From Poseidonibacter antarcticus (lineage in GTDB: Bacteria; Campylobacterota; Campylobacteria; Campylobacterales; Arcobacteraceae): DNA of 64,000 bases. Shown piece by piece: positions 35,299 through 43,475 of the stretch. Numbering within the stretch: position 1 is the stretch's first letter; every line of letters starts with the position of its first letter. Under the pieces are notes generated by a model that saw only the letters and a program-made list of their open reading frames with translations, searched no databases and had not been told where the DNA came from. Made by a program: the position numbers and the translations under genes. The stretch spans positions 1 through 64,000 of the forward strand of contig NZ_RCWF01000002.1 in assembly GCF_003667345.1 (NCBI RefSeq), given 5' to 3'.

Positions 35299-36786
35299 CT
35301 ATTTTAATGGTAATTTTATTGTGAATTTTGCACCTATATTTGTATTCTCAACTCCAATAGTACCATTACTATGATCTTCTATTATTGTTTTACACATATA
35401 TAAACCTAAACCCGTTCCATTTTTATTTGTTTTAGTTGAAAAATATGGTTCAAATATTTTTCCTATTACATTATCAGGTATACCACCTGCGTTATCTTCA
35501 ATAATAATATAAATATAGTCTATTTCTTTTATTGTACTAATATTTATAATTTTATTTTCAATTCCTTTTTCATTTAAGGCATCACATGAATTTTTTATTA
35601 TGTTTATAATTACTTGTACTATTTCATTTAAATATACAAAAATTTTAACTTGAATATTATTCTTAATATTTAATTTTACTGCATTAGCTTTTAATAAATA
35701 TCCTAAAAAATCTGCAGACTTATTTATAATTATAGATAAATCAATAAATTCTTTCTTACGATTTGGTTTAAAAAAATCCCTAAAGTCATCAATAGTTTTT
35801 GACATATACTGAAGTTGAACTCCAACATCATGAACTACACTATTTACTAATTCATCAGTAATCTGCCCTCCTGACATTTTAGTAAGAGGTATTTTTTGAA
35901 CTAAAATTGAAACTGCTTGTAAAGGTTGTCTCCATTGATGAGCAATCATAGAAATCATTTCACCCATTGCCACATGTTTTGATTGTTCAATTAATAAATT
36001 CTGTTGACTATCTATTACTTTTCGTGATGTTATATCTTGAGAAATTGCATCATAAGTGATGATTCGTCCCATATTATCAAAGTTTGGATAAATTGTTGTT
36101 TCAACCCAATAAAAATCTCCATTCTTTTTAATATTTTTTAATTCACCAGACCAAACTTTACCAGCTTTTATCGTTTCCCATAAATTATCAATTGTCTCTT
36201 TTGCTGTATCCTTATGTTTCAATAAAGCATGAGTTCTACCAACTAATTCTGAACTCGTATAACCATTAATCTTACAAAATGCTGAAGATACTTTTAATAT
36301 TATACCATTTGAATCTGTTCTAGATAAAATAACTTGTTTATCAACAATACTAGCTGATTTATTTAATGCCTCTTGAATGTATTTTGCAGTTTTACTATAT
36401 ACTTCAAGAAAATTCTCAAGTATAATTTCTGAAAGTTTATTGATTTGTGTTGATATTTCTAAAGAATTAACATTTAATTCACTTAGATATTCAATTAATG
36501 CATTCTTAAAACCTATACATAAAATAAAAAGTTCTTCTGATTTAATATCTTGTTTGTTTAAATAGTTAAGAAAATCATTTATTGTCGATGATTGCCCTAT
36601 TTCTACCTTTTGTGTTATTAAATCAATATAATAATCTAATAAACAAAAAGCATACCTTTTAATAAATAGTTCTTTATCGATTTTATGAGCATTTAATATA
36701 GATATTATTTTTTCATTATTAATCCAATATCTAATTATTACTAATTTATTCTTTTTTAAATTACTAACTAGCTCTTTTAATTGCAT
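35299..36786 (-). CDS. cytoplasmic PAS sensor histidine kinase
   Basis: A 495-residue kinase with no membrane segment. Residues 1-150 are an all-helical sensor region I cannot name. A PAS domain follows (about 150-265; ISQDITSRK at its end) of the Aer-like kind with NGYTSSELVG. The H-box is MIAHQWRQPLQ (about 285), and the ATPase has IKNSCDAL, EDNAGGIPDN, FEPYFSTK and GTGLGLYMC. No response regulator is adjacent; the orphan regulator at 16117 is a possible partner but nothing links them. It lies in a tight minus-strand unit with recR. Confidence 0.88.
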   Translation of the reverse strand: MQLKELVSNLKKNKLVIIRYWINNEKIISILNAHKIDKELFIKRYAFCLLDYYIDLITQKVEIGQSSTINDFLNYLNKQDIKSEELFILCIGFKNALIEYLSELNVNSLEISTQINKLSEIILENFLEVYSKTAKYIQEALNKSASIVDKQVILSRTDSNGIILKVSSAFCKINGYTSSELVGRTHALLKHKDTAKETIDNLWETIKAGKVWSGELKNIKKNGDFYWVETTIYPNFDNMGRIITYDAISQDITSRKVIDSQQNLLIEQSKHVAMGEMISMIAHQWRQPLQAVSILVQKIPLTKMSGGQITDELVNSVVHDVGVQLQYMSKTIDDFRDFFKPNRKKEFIDLSIIINKSADFLGYLLKANAVKLNIKNNIQVKIFVYLNEIVQVIINIIKNSCDALNEKGIENKIINISTIKEIDYIYIIIEDNAGGIPDNVIGKIFEPYFSTKTNKNGTGLGLYMCKTIIEDHSNGTIGVENTNIGAKFTIKLPLK

Positions 36787-36795
36787 GTATTTTAA

Positions 36796-36969
36796 TTACC
36801 TTTGTTTTTGTTTATAAAAATTACAATCCATTTTACTTGATCTTTTAACAACTAAAGAAGGTATTTGCTGTGATTTAAAGCCATAAGCATTACAACCATG
36901 AGGTTTATTTTTTTCCCATGTTACATAATAATAAATACACTTTTGACAAATTATTCTTTCCATACTCAT
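36796..36969 (-). CDS. small Cys-containing conserved protein
   Basis: A 57-residue protein beginning MSMERIICQKC. The pattern CQKCIYYYVTWE, then KPHGCNAYGFKSQ, IPSLVV and a late MDCNF is that of a small family found in many proteobacteria, sometimes labelled uracil-DNA glycosylase-like without basis that I know. Four Cys could bind a metal. One base after the recR stop and nine before the kinase, it is in the same transcript. Function unknown. Confidence 0.75.
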   Translation of the reverse strand: MSMERIICQKCIYYYVTWEKNKPHGCNAYGFKSQQIPSLVVKRSSKMDCNFYKQKQR

Positions 36970-36970
36970 A

Positions 36971-37543
36971 TTAAACTTCTACCTTACTTTGAATTGCTTT
37001 TGATAATGATAAAATATCAACATTTTCTAAACTAACACCAGTTGGAACTCCCTGTGCTATTTTACTAAATCTTATATCTCTATTTTTTAGTTTATCTTCA
37101 ATATATAAGATAAATGCATCATTTGCAATTGAAGGAGTTATAGCAAATAGAATAGTTTCTACTTCATTTTCATCAACAAACTGTGTTAATCTATCAATAG
37201 CATCTTGATCTAATTCTTCAATTACGAAATATTTTCCATCAAATTGTTTTGAATCTTCAATAATAAAAATATCCTTAGCACTTTGTACTATGCACATTTT
37301 TGTATTATCTCTTGAATCGTCTAAACAAACTTCACATATTTCATGTTCACTCATAGAACCACATTTAACACACTTAGTGATATTTTTTAACGCATTTTCA
37401 ATACTATGAGCAATTTTTATTCCACAATAATTATCATTCATAACAATATGATATGCCAGTCTTAAAGCAGATTTTTTACCAATTGTTGGTAAAGATTCAA
37501 ATGCTTCAACTAAATCATAAAATTTTTCTAGGCCTTTTTTCAT
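36971..37543 (-). CDS. recR: recombination protein RecR
   Basis: About 190 residues; works with RecF/RecO to load RecA at gaps. It has the N-terminal HhH (SLPTIGKKSALRLAYH), the zinc finger CVKCGSMSEHEICEVC, and a Toprim domain with IVQSAKDIFIIED and AQGVPTG. I prefer ATG 37543, which matches the N-terminus of other RecR proteins. The longer TTG-started frame (37585, 204 residues) would run into the inverted promoter repeat. A TATAAT box ends only six bases before this ATG, so the mRNA may be leaderless. Confidence 0.93.
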   Translation of the reverse strand: MKKGLEKFYDLVEAFESLPTIGKKSALRLAYHIVMNDNYCGIKIAHSIENALKNITKCVKCGSMSEHEICEVCLDDSRDNTKMCIVQSAKDIFIIEDSKQFDGKYFVIEELDQDAIDRLTQFVDENEVETILFAITPSIANDAFILYIEDKLKNRDIRFSKIAQGVPTGVSLENVDILSLSKAIQSKVEV

Positions 37544-37549
37544 GGCAGG

Positions 37550-37609
37550 ATTATATCTAAAAGTATCTAAAACTAATTCATTCAATTTTTAGATACTTTT
37601 AGATAAAAT
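37550..37609. promoter_or_regulatory. mirror-image promoter pair, recR and dnaJ
   Basis: A perfect 19-bp inverted repeat (37554-37572 and 37587-37605, 14 bases between). Each arm read outward is TTTT, six bases, TTTT, then a -10 box: TATAAT at 37555-37550 toward recR and TAAAAT at 37604-37609 toward dnaJ. The T-runs with about ten-base spacing are typical Campylobacterota promoter upstream elements, so this is one promoter present in two inverted copies. Confidence 0.7.
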
Positions 37610-37643
37610 CGCGACTTAAATATAACTATATAGGAGTTAATAA

Positions 37644-38771
37644 TTGACTGAAATAGATTATTATGAATTATTAGAAGTAAGCAAAGATGCTGAACAAGGT
37701 ACAATTAAAAAAGCTTATAGAAAAATGGCTATGAAGTATCATCCTGATAAAAACCCAGGGGATAATGAAGCTGAAGAGAGATTTAAAGCAGTTAACGAAG
37801 CATATCAAGTATTAAGTGATCAAGAAAAAAGAGCAATTTATGATAGACATGGAAAGGCTGGTCTTGAAGGTCATGGTCAACAAAGAGGTGGTTTCTCTGG
37901 TGGATTTGATGACTTAGGTTCAGTATTTGAAGAAATGTTTGGTTCTGCTTTTGGTGGTGGAGGAAGAAATTCTAGAAGACAAAGAAAATCATACAATTAT
38001 AACTTAGATGTAGTAATTGAAGTAAAATTAGAATTTAATGAAGCTATTTTTGGTTGTAATAAAAATATAAAATATAAATATAAAACAGCTTGTAAATCTT
38101 GTAAAGGTACAGGAGCAAAAGATGGTAAATTATCAACTTGTCCAACATGTGGTGGACAAGGTCAAGTTCATGCAAGACAAGGATTTATGACATTTGCCCA
38201 AACATGTCCAACATGTCAAGGTTCAGGTCAAGCTGCTAGTTCACCTTGTAAATCTTGTAATGGAACAGGTTATGACGAAGTAAAAGATAATTTTAAAGTA
38301 GATATTCCTGAAGGTGTAAATGATGGAATGAGAATTAGAGTATCTAATAAAGGTAATATTGCACCAGATGGAACAAGAGGTGATTTATACTTAGAAGTTT
38401 CAGTAAAAGAAGATTCTCATTTTGTAAGACATGATGATGATATTTATTATGAAGCTCCTATTTTCTTTACTCAAGTTGCACTTGGTGGGAAAATTAAAAT
38501 TCCTGGATTAAGAGGTGAATTAGAACTTGATATCCCTGTTGGAGTAAAAGATAAACAACAACTTACATTTAAAAATGAAGGTGTAAAATCTGTTCAAGGA
38601 TATGGGAAAGGTAATCTAATAGTACAAATTAAAATTGAATATCCTAAAAAGATAAATGAAGAACAAAAAGAATTACTTGAAAAATTACAAGAAAGTTTTG
38701 GAATAGAGAGTAAACCACATGAAAAAAGTTTTGAAAATATGTTTGACAAAGTTAAAAAGTGGTTTTCATAA
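37644..38771 (+). CDS. dnaJ: chaperone DnaJ
   Basis: A 375-residue type I Hsp40, co-chaperone of DnaK. The J domain (1-70) contains the HPD motif in YHPDKNPGDNE. A Gly/Phe region follows (GGFSGGFDDLG), then the zinc domain with four CxxCxGxG repeats (CKSCKGTG, CPTCGGQG, CPTCQGSG, CKSCNGTG) and the C-terminal substrate domains. The start is TTG, 8 bases after TAGGAG; no ATG gives the conserved N-terminus, so TTG is firm. dnaK and grpE are not in the window, and it is divergent from recR. Confidence 0.97.
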   Translation: MTEIDYYELLEVSKDAEQGTIKKAYRKMAMKYHPDKNPGDNEAEERFKAVNEAYQVLSDQEKRAIYDRHGKAGLEGHGQQRGGFSGGFDDLGSVFEEMFGSAFGGGGRNSRRQRKSYNYNLDVVIEVKLEFNEAIFGCNKNIKYKYKTACKSCKGTGAKDGKLSTCPTCGGQGQVHARQGFMTFAQTCPTCQGSGQAASSPCKSCNGTGYDEVKDNFKVDIPEGVNDGMRIRVSNKGNIAPDGTRGDLYLEVSVKEDSHFVRHDDDIYYEAPIFFTQVALGGKIKIPGLRGELELDIPVGVKDKQQLTFKNEGVKSVQGYGKGNLIVQIKIEYPKKINEEQKELLEKLQESFGIESKPHEKSFENMFDKVKKWFS

Positions 38772-38825
38772 TATAATTTTTATATATAAAAGATAGTTAT
38801 ATTACTGTAAAAATTATTTAACTAA

Positions 38826-38861
38826 AGTATTAAGATAAAAATAAACTTTTATCTTAATACT
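38826..38861. terminator. dnaJ terminator hairpin
   Basis: A perfect 15-bp stem (38826-38840 with 38847-38861), 6-base loop, followed by ATTTTGTAATTTTT. It lies between dnaJ and the convergent minus-strand genes and includes the stop codon of a small minus-strand frame. Confidence 0.8.
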
Positions 38862-38961
38862 ATTTTGTAATTTTTCTACTATAAATATCTATTTCTTTGT
38901 ATTTATACACTAATTCTTGATACTTTAATGCATAATCATTATATAAATTGGAACTAATCAT
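38860..38961 (-). CDS. 33-residue open frame, possible remnant
   Basis: A short frame beginning MISSNLYNDYALKY, with a good AAAAAGGA site, 19 bases after the DUF455 gene. The N-terminus resembles that of class I SAM methyltransferases, where NLYNDYALKY-like sequence precedes the first helix, so this may be the start of a lost gene. It ends in the dnaJ terminator stem. It could equally be a functional small protein. Evidence is ribosome site and frame only. Confidence 0.35.
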   Translation of the reverse strand: MISSNLYNDYALKYQELVYKYKEIDIYSRKITK

Positions 38962-38980
38962 AATAAATCCTTTTTATTGA

Positions 38981-39799
38981 TTATACACAATCTGTTTTTT
39001 TTGATAATACTTTTAAAACAGCACAAGAAAAACCTGCTTGTTTTCTAGCTTCAAAATTTAAATCCATTTTTCTTTTTGTAGAACCAGGGAAAACATCTTC
39101 AATAATTTCTAAATATGTTGAATCATAAGGTACATTTTCTAAATCACAAGCATATTTGTACCAAACATCACCTTTTGTTACATGGTCAACTTCCTCTTCT
39201 AAAATTATTTCTAAAACTTTTAATATTTTTCTATTAAAAGGATCATTATTAGATTTTAATTTTTGCATAATTTTTGGATTTTGGTCTAAACCATTTGCTT
39301 CTAAATATCTAGGAACTGCCGCCATTCTTCGTAAAAATGTTGGTGTAGCTTGTAAGGCTTCAAATAAATTTTTATGTACAGGAAAATCTCCATACTTACC
39401 ATTTAATTCTTTTAATAATTCTTCTAACATTAAAAAATGTCTAATTTCATCCGAAGCAACACTTAACCAATCTTCATAATATTTTTTTGGCATATTTTTA
39501 AATCTCACAGCTGCATCAAGTGCTAAATCAATTGCAGAATATTCAATATGTAAAATAGTATGTATTAAATATCTTTTACCCTCTTCTGTATTAAAGTTTT
39601 TAATTTTTGGTAACATTGTTGGTTTAACAATTTCTAAAAAAGATACATATGACGGTTCTTTTAACTCATATGGTTCATATGAATCATTAAACTCAAAATC
39701 ATTATTTAAAAACTTCTCATAAAACTTATTAAACTTTTCTATTTTATTTTTAGGTTCACTTGCTAATAAAATTTCTTCAAGTGTAAAAAAATAATCCAT
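38981..39799 (-). CDS. DUF455-family ferritin-like protein
   Basis: A 272-residue helical protein with the metal-binding motifs of a ferritin-like four-helix bundle: IEYSAIDLALD, DEIRHFLMLEELL and EEEVDHVTKGD. The family is widespread and often lies near tRNA- or redox-related genes, but its reaction is not established to my knowledge; a diiron oxygenase is plausible. Cytoplasmic. Divergent from the metallo-hydrolase gene. Confidence 0.82.
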   Translation of the reverse strand: MDYFFTLEEILLASEPKNKIEKFNKFYEKFLNNDFEFNDSYEPYELKEPSYVSFLEIVKPTMLPKIKNFNTEEGKRYLIHTILHIEYSAIDLALDAAVRFKNMPKKYYEDWLSVASDEIRHFLMLEELLKELNGKYGDFPVHKNLFEALQATPTFLRRMAAVPRYLEANGLDQNPKIMQKLKSNNDPFNRKILKVLEIILEEEVDHVTKGDVWYKYACDLENVPYDSTYLEIIEDVFPGSTKRKMDLNFEARKQAGFSCAVLKVLSKKTDCV

Positions 39800-39852
39800 T
39801 CATAACCTCTTTCTTGATATAATTACCCAATTTTAGCGAACTAAGGTTTAAA

Positions 39853-40446
39853 ATGGATATAAAAGTACAACCAATGGGTGATTATCAAACAAATTGTTAT
39901 GTCGTAACAATAGATAATAAAGATTTAATAATTGATCCAGGTGTAGATGCATTAAGATGGATAAAAACACAAGTTACTAATCCAATTGCAATATTAAATA
40001 CGCATGGACATTTTGATCATGTTTGGTCAAATGCAGAAGTTAAAAAAACTTATGATATAAAAATATACACACCTAAAGATGATAACTTTATGTTAGAAAA
40101 AGATCCATATGGACTAGGTATGCCACCATCATGTGCTGATGTGCTAGTAGAACACGATGAAGAGATTGAGATTCAAGGAATCAAAATAAAATTCCATTAT
40201 TTTCCAGGTCATACTCCAGGATGTTCAGCAATTCAAATAGGTAAGCATTTATTTACAGGTGATTTTATATTTAAAGGCACAATTGGAAGATTTGATTTTC
40301 CTTATTCTAATGCATCTTCAATGAAAGAAAGTATTAAAAAAATTTTGACATGGAATGATGATTTCCATATCTATCCAGGACATGGAGATAAAACAACATT
40401 AAAAAGCGAAATTCATACATTAAAACAGTGGGAATCTTGCATATAA
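39853..40446 (+). CDS. MBL-fold metallo-hydrolase (glyoxalase II-like)
   Basis: A 197-residue cytoplasmic metallo-beta-lactamase-fold protein. Metal ligands: NTHGHFDHVW, GHTPGCS, FTGDFIF and YPGHGDKT. It has the length and the end of the YcbL group, small glyoxalase II-like hydrolases acting on thioesters such as S-lactoylglutathione or other thiol esters. The true substrate is unknown; Campylobacterota lack glutathione, in general, as far as I recall. The next GGDEF gene begins 11 bases after its stop. Confidence 0.9.
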   Translation: MDIKVQPMGDYQTNCYVVTIDNKDLIIDPGVDALRWIKTQVTNPIAILNTHGHFDHVWSNAEVKKTYDIKIYTPKDDNFMLEKDPYGLGMPPSCADVLVEHDEEIEIQGIKIKFHYFPGHTPGCSAIQIGKHLFTGDFIFKGTIGRFDFPYSNASSMKESIKKILTWNDDFHIYPGHGDKTTLKSEIHTLKQWESCI

Positions 40447-40457
40447 AAGGGTTTAGT

Positions 40458-41363
40458 TTGGATAGAACTTGTGAAAATATTATTAAAAAGAATGAAGAGT
40501 TAAAGTTATTAAATACTTTAAATCATATTTACTTATCTATATTTAATCATTTAAAAAAAGAATATAATATAAGCCAATTAGAAATATTATTAAAAACTAT
40601 AGATAAAACTAATTCTCTTTTTAAATCAGAAGATATTATTACTGATAAATATTTAACTAATTTAAAATATATAGAAAATGATAGTACTCAAATATATTTT
40701 TTAATTTATTCTAAAACTTCTGAAGATAATGAACTGATTAGTAAAAATTTACCGAAATTAAAACTCTCATTAGAATTCTTTTCGTCAACTTTATATAATA
40801 AATATCTAGAAAAATCAATTCATGAATTATCCATTGTAGATTCACTAACTGGTGCATTTAATAGGTCTTATTTAGATGCTTATATTGATAATATACTTAA
40901 TATATCAAATAGAGAACAAAAAAAAGTTGGTTTTCTAAAAATTGGTATTGATCAATTTAAAGCCGTAGTTGATGAATTTGATTATGCAATTGCAGATAAA
41001 GTATTAATTGAGTTAACAAATACATTAAAACAGAGTATACGAATATCAGATATTGTTATTAAAATGTCTGAAGATGAATTTTTAGTTATTTTACTAAATG
41101 TTATTAATGAGAATAATGCTACAATAGTCTCAGAGAAATTAATTAATAATTTTTCCAAAAGAAAAGTTTTAGTTAATAAAAGTTTAAAACATACACTCAA
41201 AAAAACAATTTGTATAGGTATGTCTATATATCCTGATGATGCAACAAATATTGATGATGCAATTAAAAGAGCAGATATTGCTTTATATGAAGCAAGAAAT
41301 ATGGGAAGAAATAGACATTATAAATATAGTGAAGAGAGTATAAATTCAATAGATTTCTTTTAG
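40458..41363 (+). CDS. degenerate GGDEF-domain protein, copy 1
   Basis: About 301 residues. The N-terminal half (1-130) is a helical/GAF-like region. The C-terminal half is a GGDEF domain: DSLTGAFNRSYLDAY, IGIDQFKAVVDEFDY, and ADIALYEARNMGRNR, but the active loop reads SEDEF, losing both glycines, so cyclase activity is doubtful. I choose TTG 40458, which has AAAAGGG at the proper distance; the ATG at 40428 lies within the upstream gene. It is the first of a tandem pair of related proteins. Confidence 0.8.
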   Translation: MDRTCENIIKKNEELKLLNTLNHIYLSIFNHLKKEYNISQLEILLKTIDKTNSLFKSEDIITDKYLTNLKYIENDSTQIYFLIYSKTSEDNELISKNLPKLKLSLEFFSSTLYNKYLEKSIHELSIVDSLTGAFNRSYLDAYIDNILNISNREQKKVGFLKIGIDQFKAVVDEFDYAIADKVLIELTNTLKQSIRISDIVIKMSEDEFLVILLNVINENNATIVSEKLINNFSKRKVLVNKSLKHTLKKTICIGMSIYPDDATNIDDAIKRADIALYEARNMGRNRHYKYSEESINSIDFF

Positions 41364-41372
41364 GCGGTAATT

Positions 41373-42350
41373 TTGAAAAATAAGATTTTAGAGTTAATTA
41401 AATCATCTGGAAATGAGAAAAAAGATTTTGATGCTTTAACTAGTATATTTAGTCTGTATGAACAATTACAATACGCTACAAATATACATCAAATTGCAGA
41501 AGATTTATATGCTTGGTTAAATAAAGAGTTTAATATTGATAATGTTGTTTTTGCATTATTTGATATTAATACAAATTCTAAAGAAGAAATCTTAGTCAAA
41601 GGTGATGATTTTTACTTAGATGATGATTTTTCTAGTTTTTTTATAATTAACACACATACAAATTTAAACGCAACAATATCTTTTAGTACAACATCAAATG
41701 TACACTATCAGGTTATACAATCAAAATATTCAATAATTGAAGCTGCTTTTTTTCTAATTTCTCCAATAATCCAAAATGGAATTACAAAAAAGAACTTTAT
41801 AGAATCTTCATCTTTAGATTCTGTAACAAAAGTTTATAATAGAAATTATTTAATAAAGAACTTAACTAAACATCTTAATCTTAGTAAAAATAAAGAGAGT
41901 GAAATCTATTTTTTAATGATTGGAGTTGATCACTTTAAAGCTGTTATAGACGAGTTTGATTATGATACTGGTGATAAAATATTAATAGAGTTAGCAAAAG
42001 TAATTCACTCTAATATTAATGAATTTGATATGGTTGCAAGATTAAATGCAGATGAATTTCTTGTTACAATTTTAAGTAACTCTTCTGAATTTGAAGCTAC
42101 ACAAACTGCAAAAAGAATTATAAATGAGTTTTCAAAGAAAAAAATATTAGTTAATGAACAAACATGCCAAACACTATTAAAAACCGCGTGTATTGGATTT
42201 GAAACTTTAGATGTAGATGAGACTAGTGGTAGTATTACAGACTCTATAAAGAATGCCGATATTGCATTATATGAAGCAAAGAATGCTGGTAGAAGTCAGT
42301 TATTCAAGTTTCGTGATTTAAAAGATGAAGATACAATAGATTTATTTTAA
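41373..42350 (+). CDS. degenerate GGDEF-domain protein, copy 2
   Basis: A 325-residue paralogue of the preceding protein. A GAF-like N-terminal part (about 25-140) leads to a GGDEF domain with DSVTKVYNRNYL, IGVDHFKAVIDEFDY, and active loop NADEF in place of GGDEF. The shared IDEFDY and KKILVNEQTC/RKVLVNKSLK blocks show that the two arose by duplication. Neither should make c-di-GMP by the standard reaction; they may bind it or GTP. TTG start at 41373, ten bases after copy 1. Confidence 0.8.
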   Translation: MKNKILELIKSSGNEKKDFDALTSIFSLYEQLQYATNIHQIAEDLYAWLNKEFNIDNVVFALFDINTNSKEEILVKGDDFYLDDDFSSFFIINTHTNLNATISFSTTSNVHYQVIQSKYSIIEAAFFLISPIIQNGITKKNFIESSSLDSVTKVYNRNYLIKNLTKHLNLSKNKESEIYFLMIGVDHFKAVIDEFDYDTGDKILIELAKVIHSNINEFDMVARLNADEFLVTILSNSSEFEATQTAKRIINEFSKKKILVNEQTCQTLLKTACIGFETLDVDETSGSITDSIKNADIALYEAKNAGRSQLFKFRDLKDEDTIDLF

Positions 42351-42365
42351 ATCTATTGTATCTTT
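42329..42365. terminator. hairpin built from the last codons of two convergent genes
   Basis: A perfect 17-bp inverted repeat (42329-42345 and 42349-42365) with three bases between. It encodes the last residues of the GGDEF protein on one strand and of CmoB on the other; only two bases separate the stops. Terminator for both. Confidence 0.75.
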
Positions 42366-43285
42366 CTAGCTTTCATATAAACTCTTTTAGGAGCTGGATA
42401 ACCTTCAATTGTTTTTGTGTTATCATTTGGGTCCAAAAAGTCTTCTAAACTTTGATCAAAAGACCAAGGTGTTTTTCTTTGTTCTTCACTAGATGTTACA
42501 GTTGTAGCAATTACTTCAATATTTTCAAACCCTGCTCTACTTAGCCAGTTTGTTAAAGCTGAAATTGTTGGTATAAAATAGATATTTGGTATTTTTGAAT
42601 ATCTTTTATTTGGAGTTAAACAAATTTCATCTTCACCATCAATCATAAAAGTATCAATTAAAATTTCACCTTTAGAATTTAAACCACGTGCAAGTGATTT
42701 TAAAGTTCCAACAGGATCTGCTCTATGATATAAAACACCTAACATAAATATAAAATCAAATTTATGATTATAAAACTCTAAGTGTTCAACACCTAACATT
42801 TCATATGTAATATCAGATTTTACAAAATGATTAACAAACTCAAATTGATGTAATGTCAAAGGTGCCGGATCAAAACCAATTAATTTTTTTGGTTTATCTT
42901 CAAGCATTCTAAACATATAATATCCATTATTACAGCCAATATCTGCAACAACTTTATCTTTTAAATCAAAATGAGGACGTATTAAATTATATTTAATATT
43001 ACTTTGCCACTCACTATCAATCTCTAATCCAAATAAATTAAAAGGTCCTTTTCTCCAAGGAATTAGTCTTTTTGCTGTTTCTTCTAATAATTTAAACTCT
43101 TCATCATTTAAATCTTCTCTTTTCCCAACACTAAACCAATCACCATAATCAAGACATAAATTGTCCTTATTAATTTTTTCTGAAACTTCTTGAATCTTAG
43201 TATACCAAGGTTCTACGTTTTTCCAAGCTCTACAATCGTCTTTCTTTTTTTGTAATGTTATTAAATCCATAGCGTGATTATACAT
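42353..43285 (-). CDS. cmoB: tRNA U34 carboxymethyltransferase
   Basis: A 310-residue enzyme that uses carboxy-S-adenosylmethionine to form cmo5U34 in tRNAs that read wobble G and U. The SAM site VADIGCNNGYYMFRML (about 123-138), MLGVLYHRADP and FDQSLEDFLDPND are as in E. coli CmoB, and length is similar (323). CmoA, which makes the cofactor, is not in the window. It has a clear promoter region of 190 bases upstream, shared with ccsBA. Confidence 0.95.
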   Translation of the reverse strand: MYNHAMDLITLQKKKDDCRAWKNVEPWYTKIQEVSEKINKDNLCLDYGDWFSVGKREDLNDEEFKLLEETAKRLIPWRKGPFNLFGLEIDSEWQSNIKYNLIRPHFDLKDKVVADIGCNNGYYMFRMLEDKPKKLIGFDPAPLTLHQFEFVNHFVKSDITYEMLGVEHLEFYNHKFDFIFMLGVLYHRADPVGTLKSLARGLNSKGEILIDTFMIDGEDEICLTPNKRYSKIPNIYFIPTISALTNWLSRAGFENIEVIATTVTSSEEQRKTPWSFDQSLEDFLDPNDNTKTIEGYPAPKRVYMKARKIQ

Positions 43286-43419
43286 ACTTTTACATAAAAC
43301 ATTGTCTTAATTCAATTAGAAATAAACTCTTCTTTAGTTATAATCACATCTTTCAACGCTTATGTATTATATATGCTATAAACATTGAGTAATATACACA
43401 ATACTTATTTCTTGTTAAC

Positions 43420-43446
43420 CATAAGTTAATTACTTATGCATATAAT
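43420..43446 (+). promoter_or_regulatory. ccsBA promoter with adjacent inverted repeat
   Basis: TATAAT at 43441-43446 lies about 30 bases before the TTG start. Immediately upstream is a 7-bp inverted repeat, CATAAGT (43420-43426) and ACTTATG (43432-43438), a possible operator. The remainder of the 43286-43475 gap shows only AT-rich sequence and a TATAAT box toward cmoB at about 43351 (reverse strand). Confidence 0.45.
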
Positions 43447-43475
43447 TAGAAGAATATTTTTAAAAAGGATTTTTA

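Noticed and set aside
43415-43429. TTAAC and GTTAA half-sites upstream of ccsBA, as in NssR/Crp-Fnr boxes
   Set aside because: The half-sites are separated by five bases, not the four expected for that regulator type, so the helical phase is wrong. Only the adjacent inverted repeat is listed.
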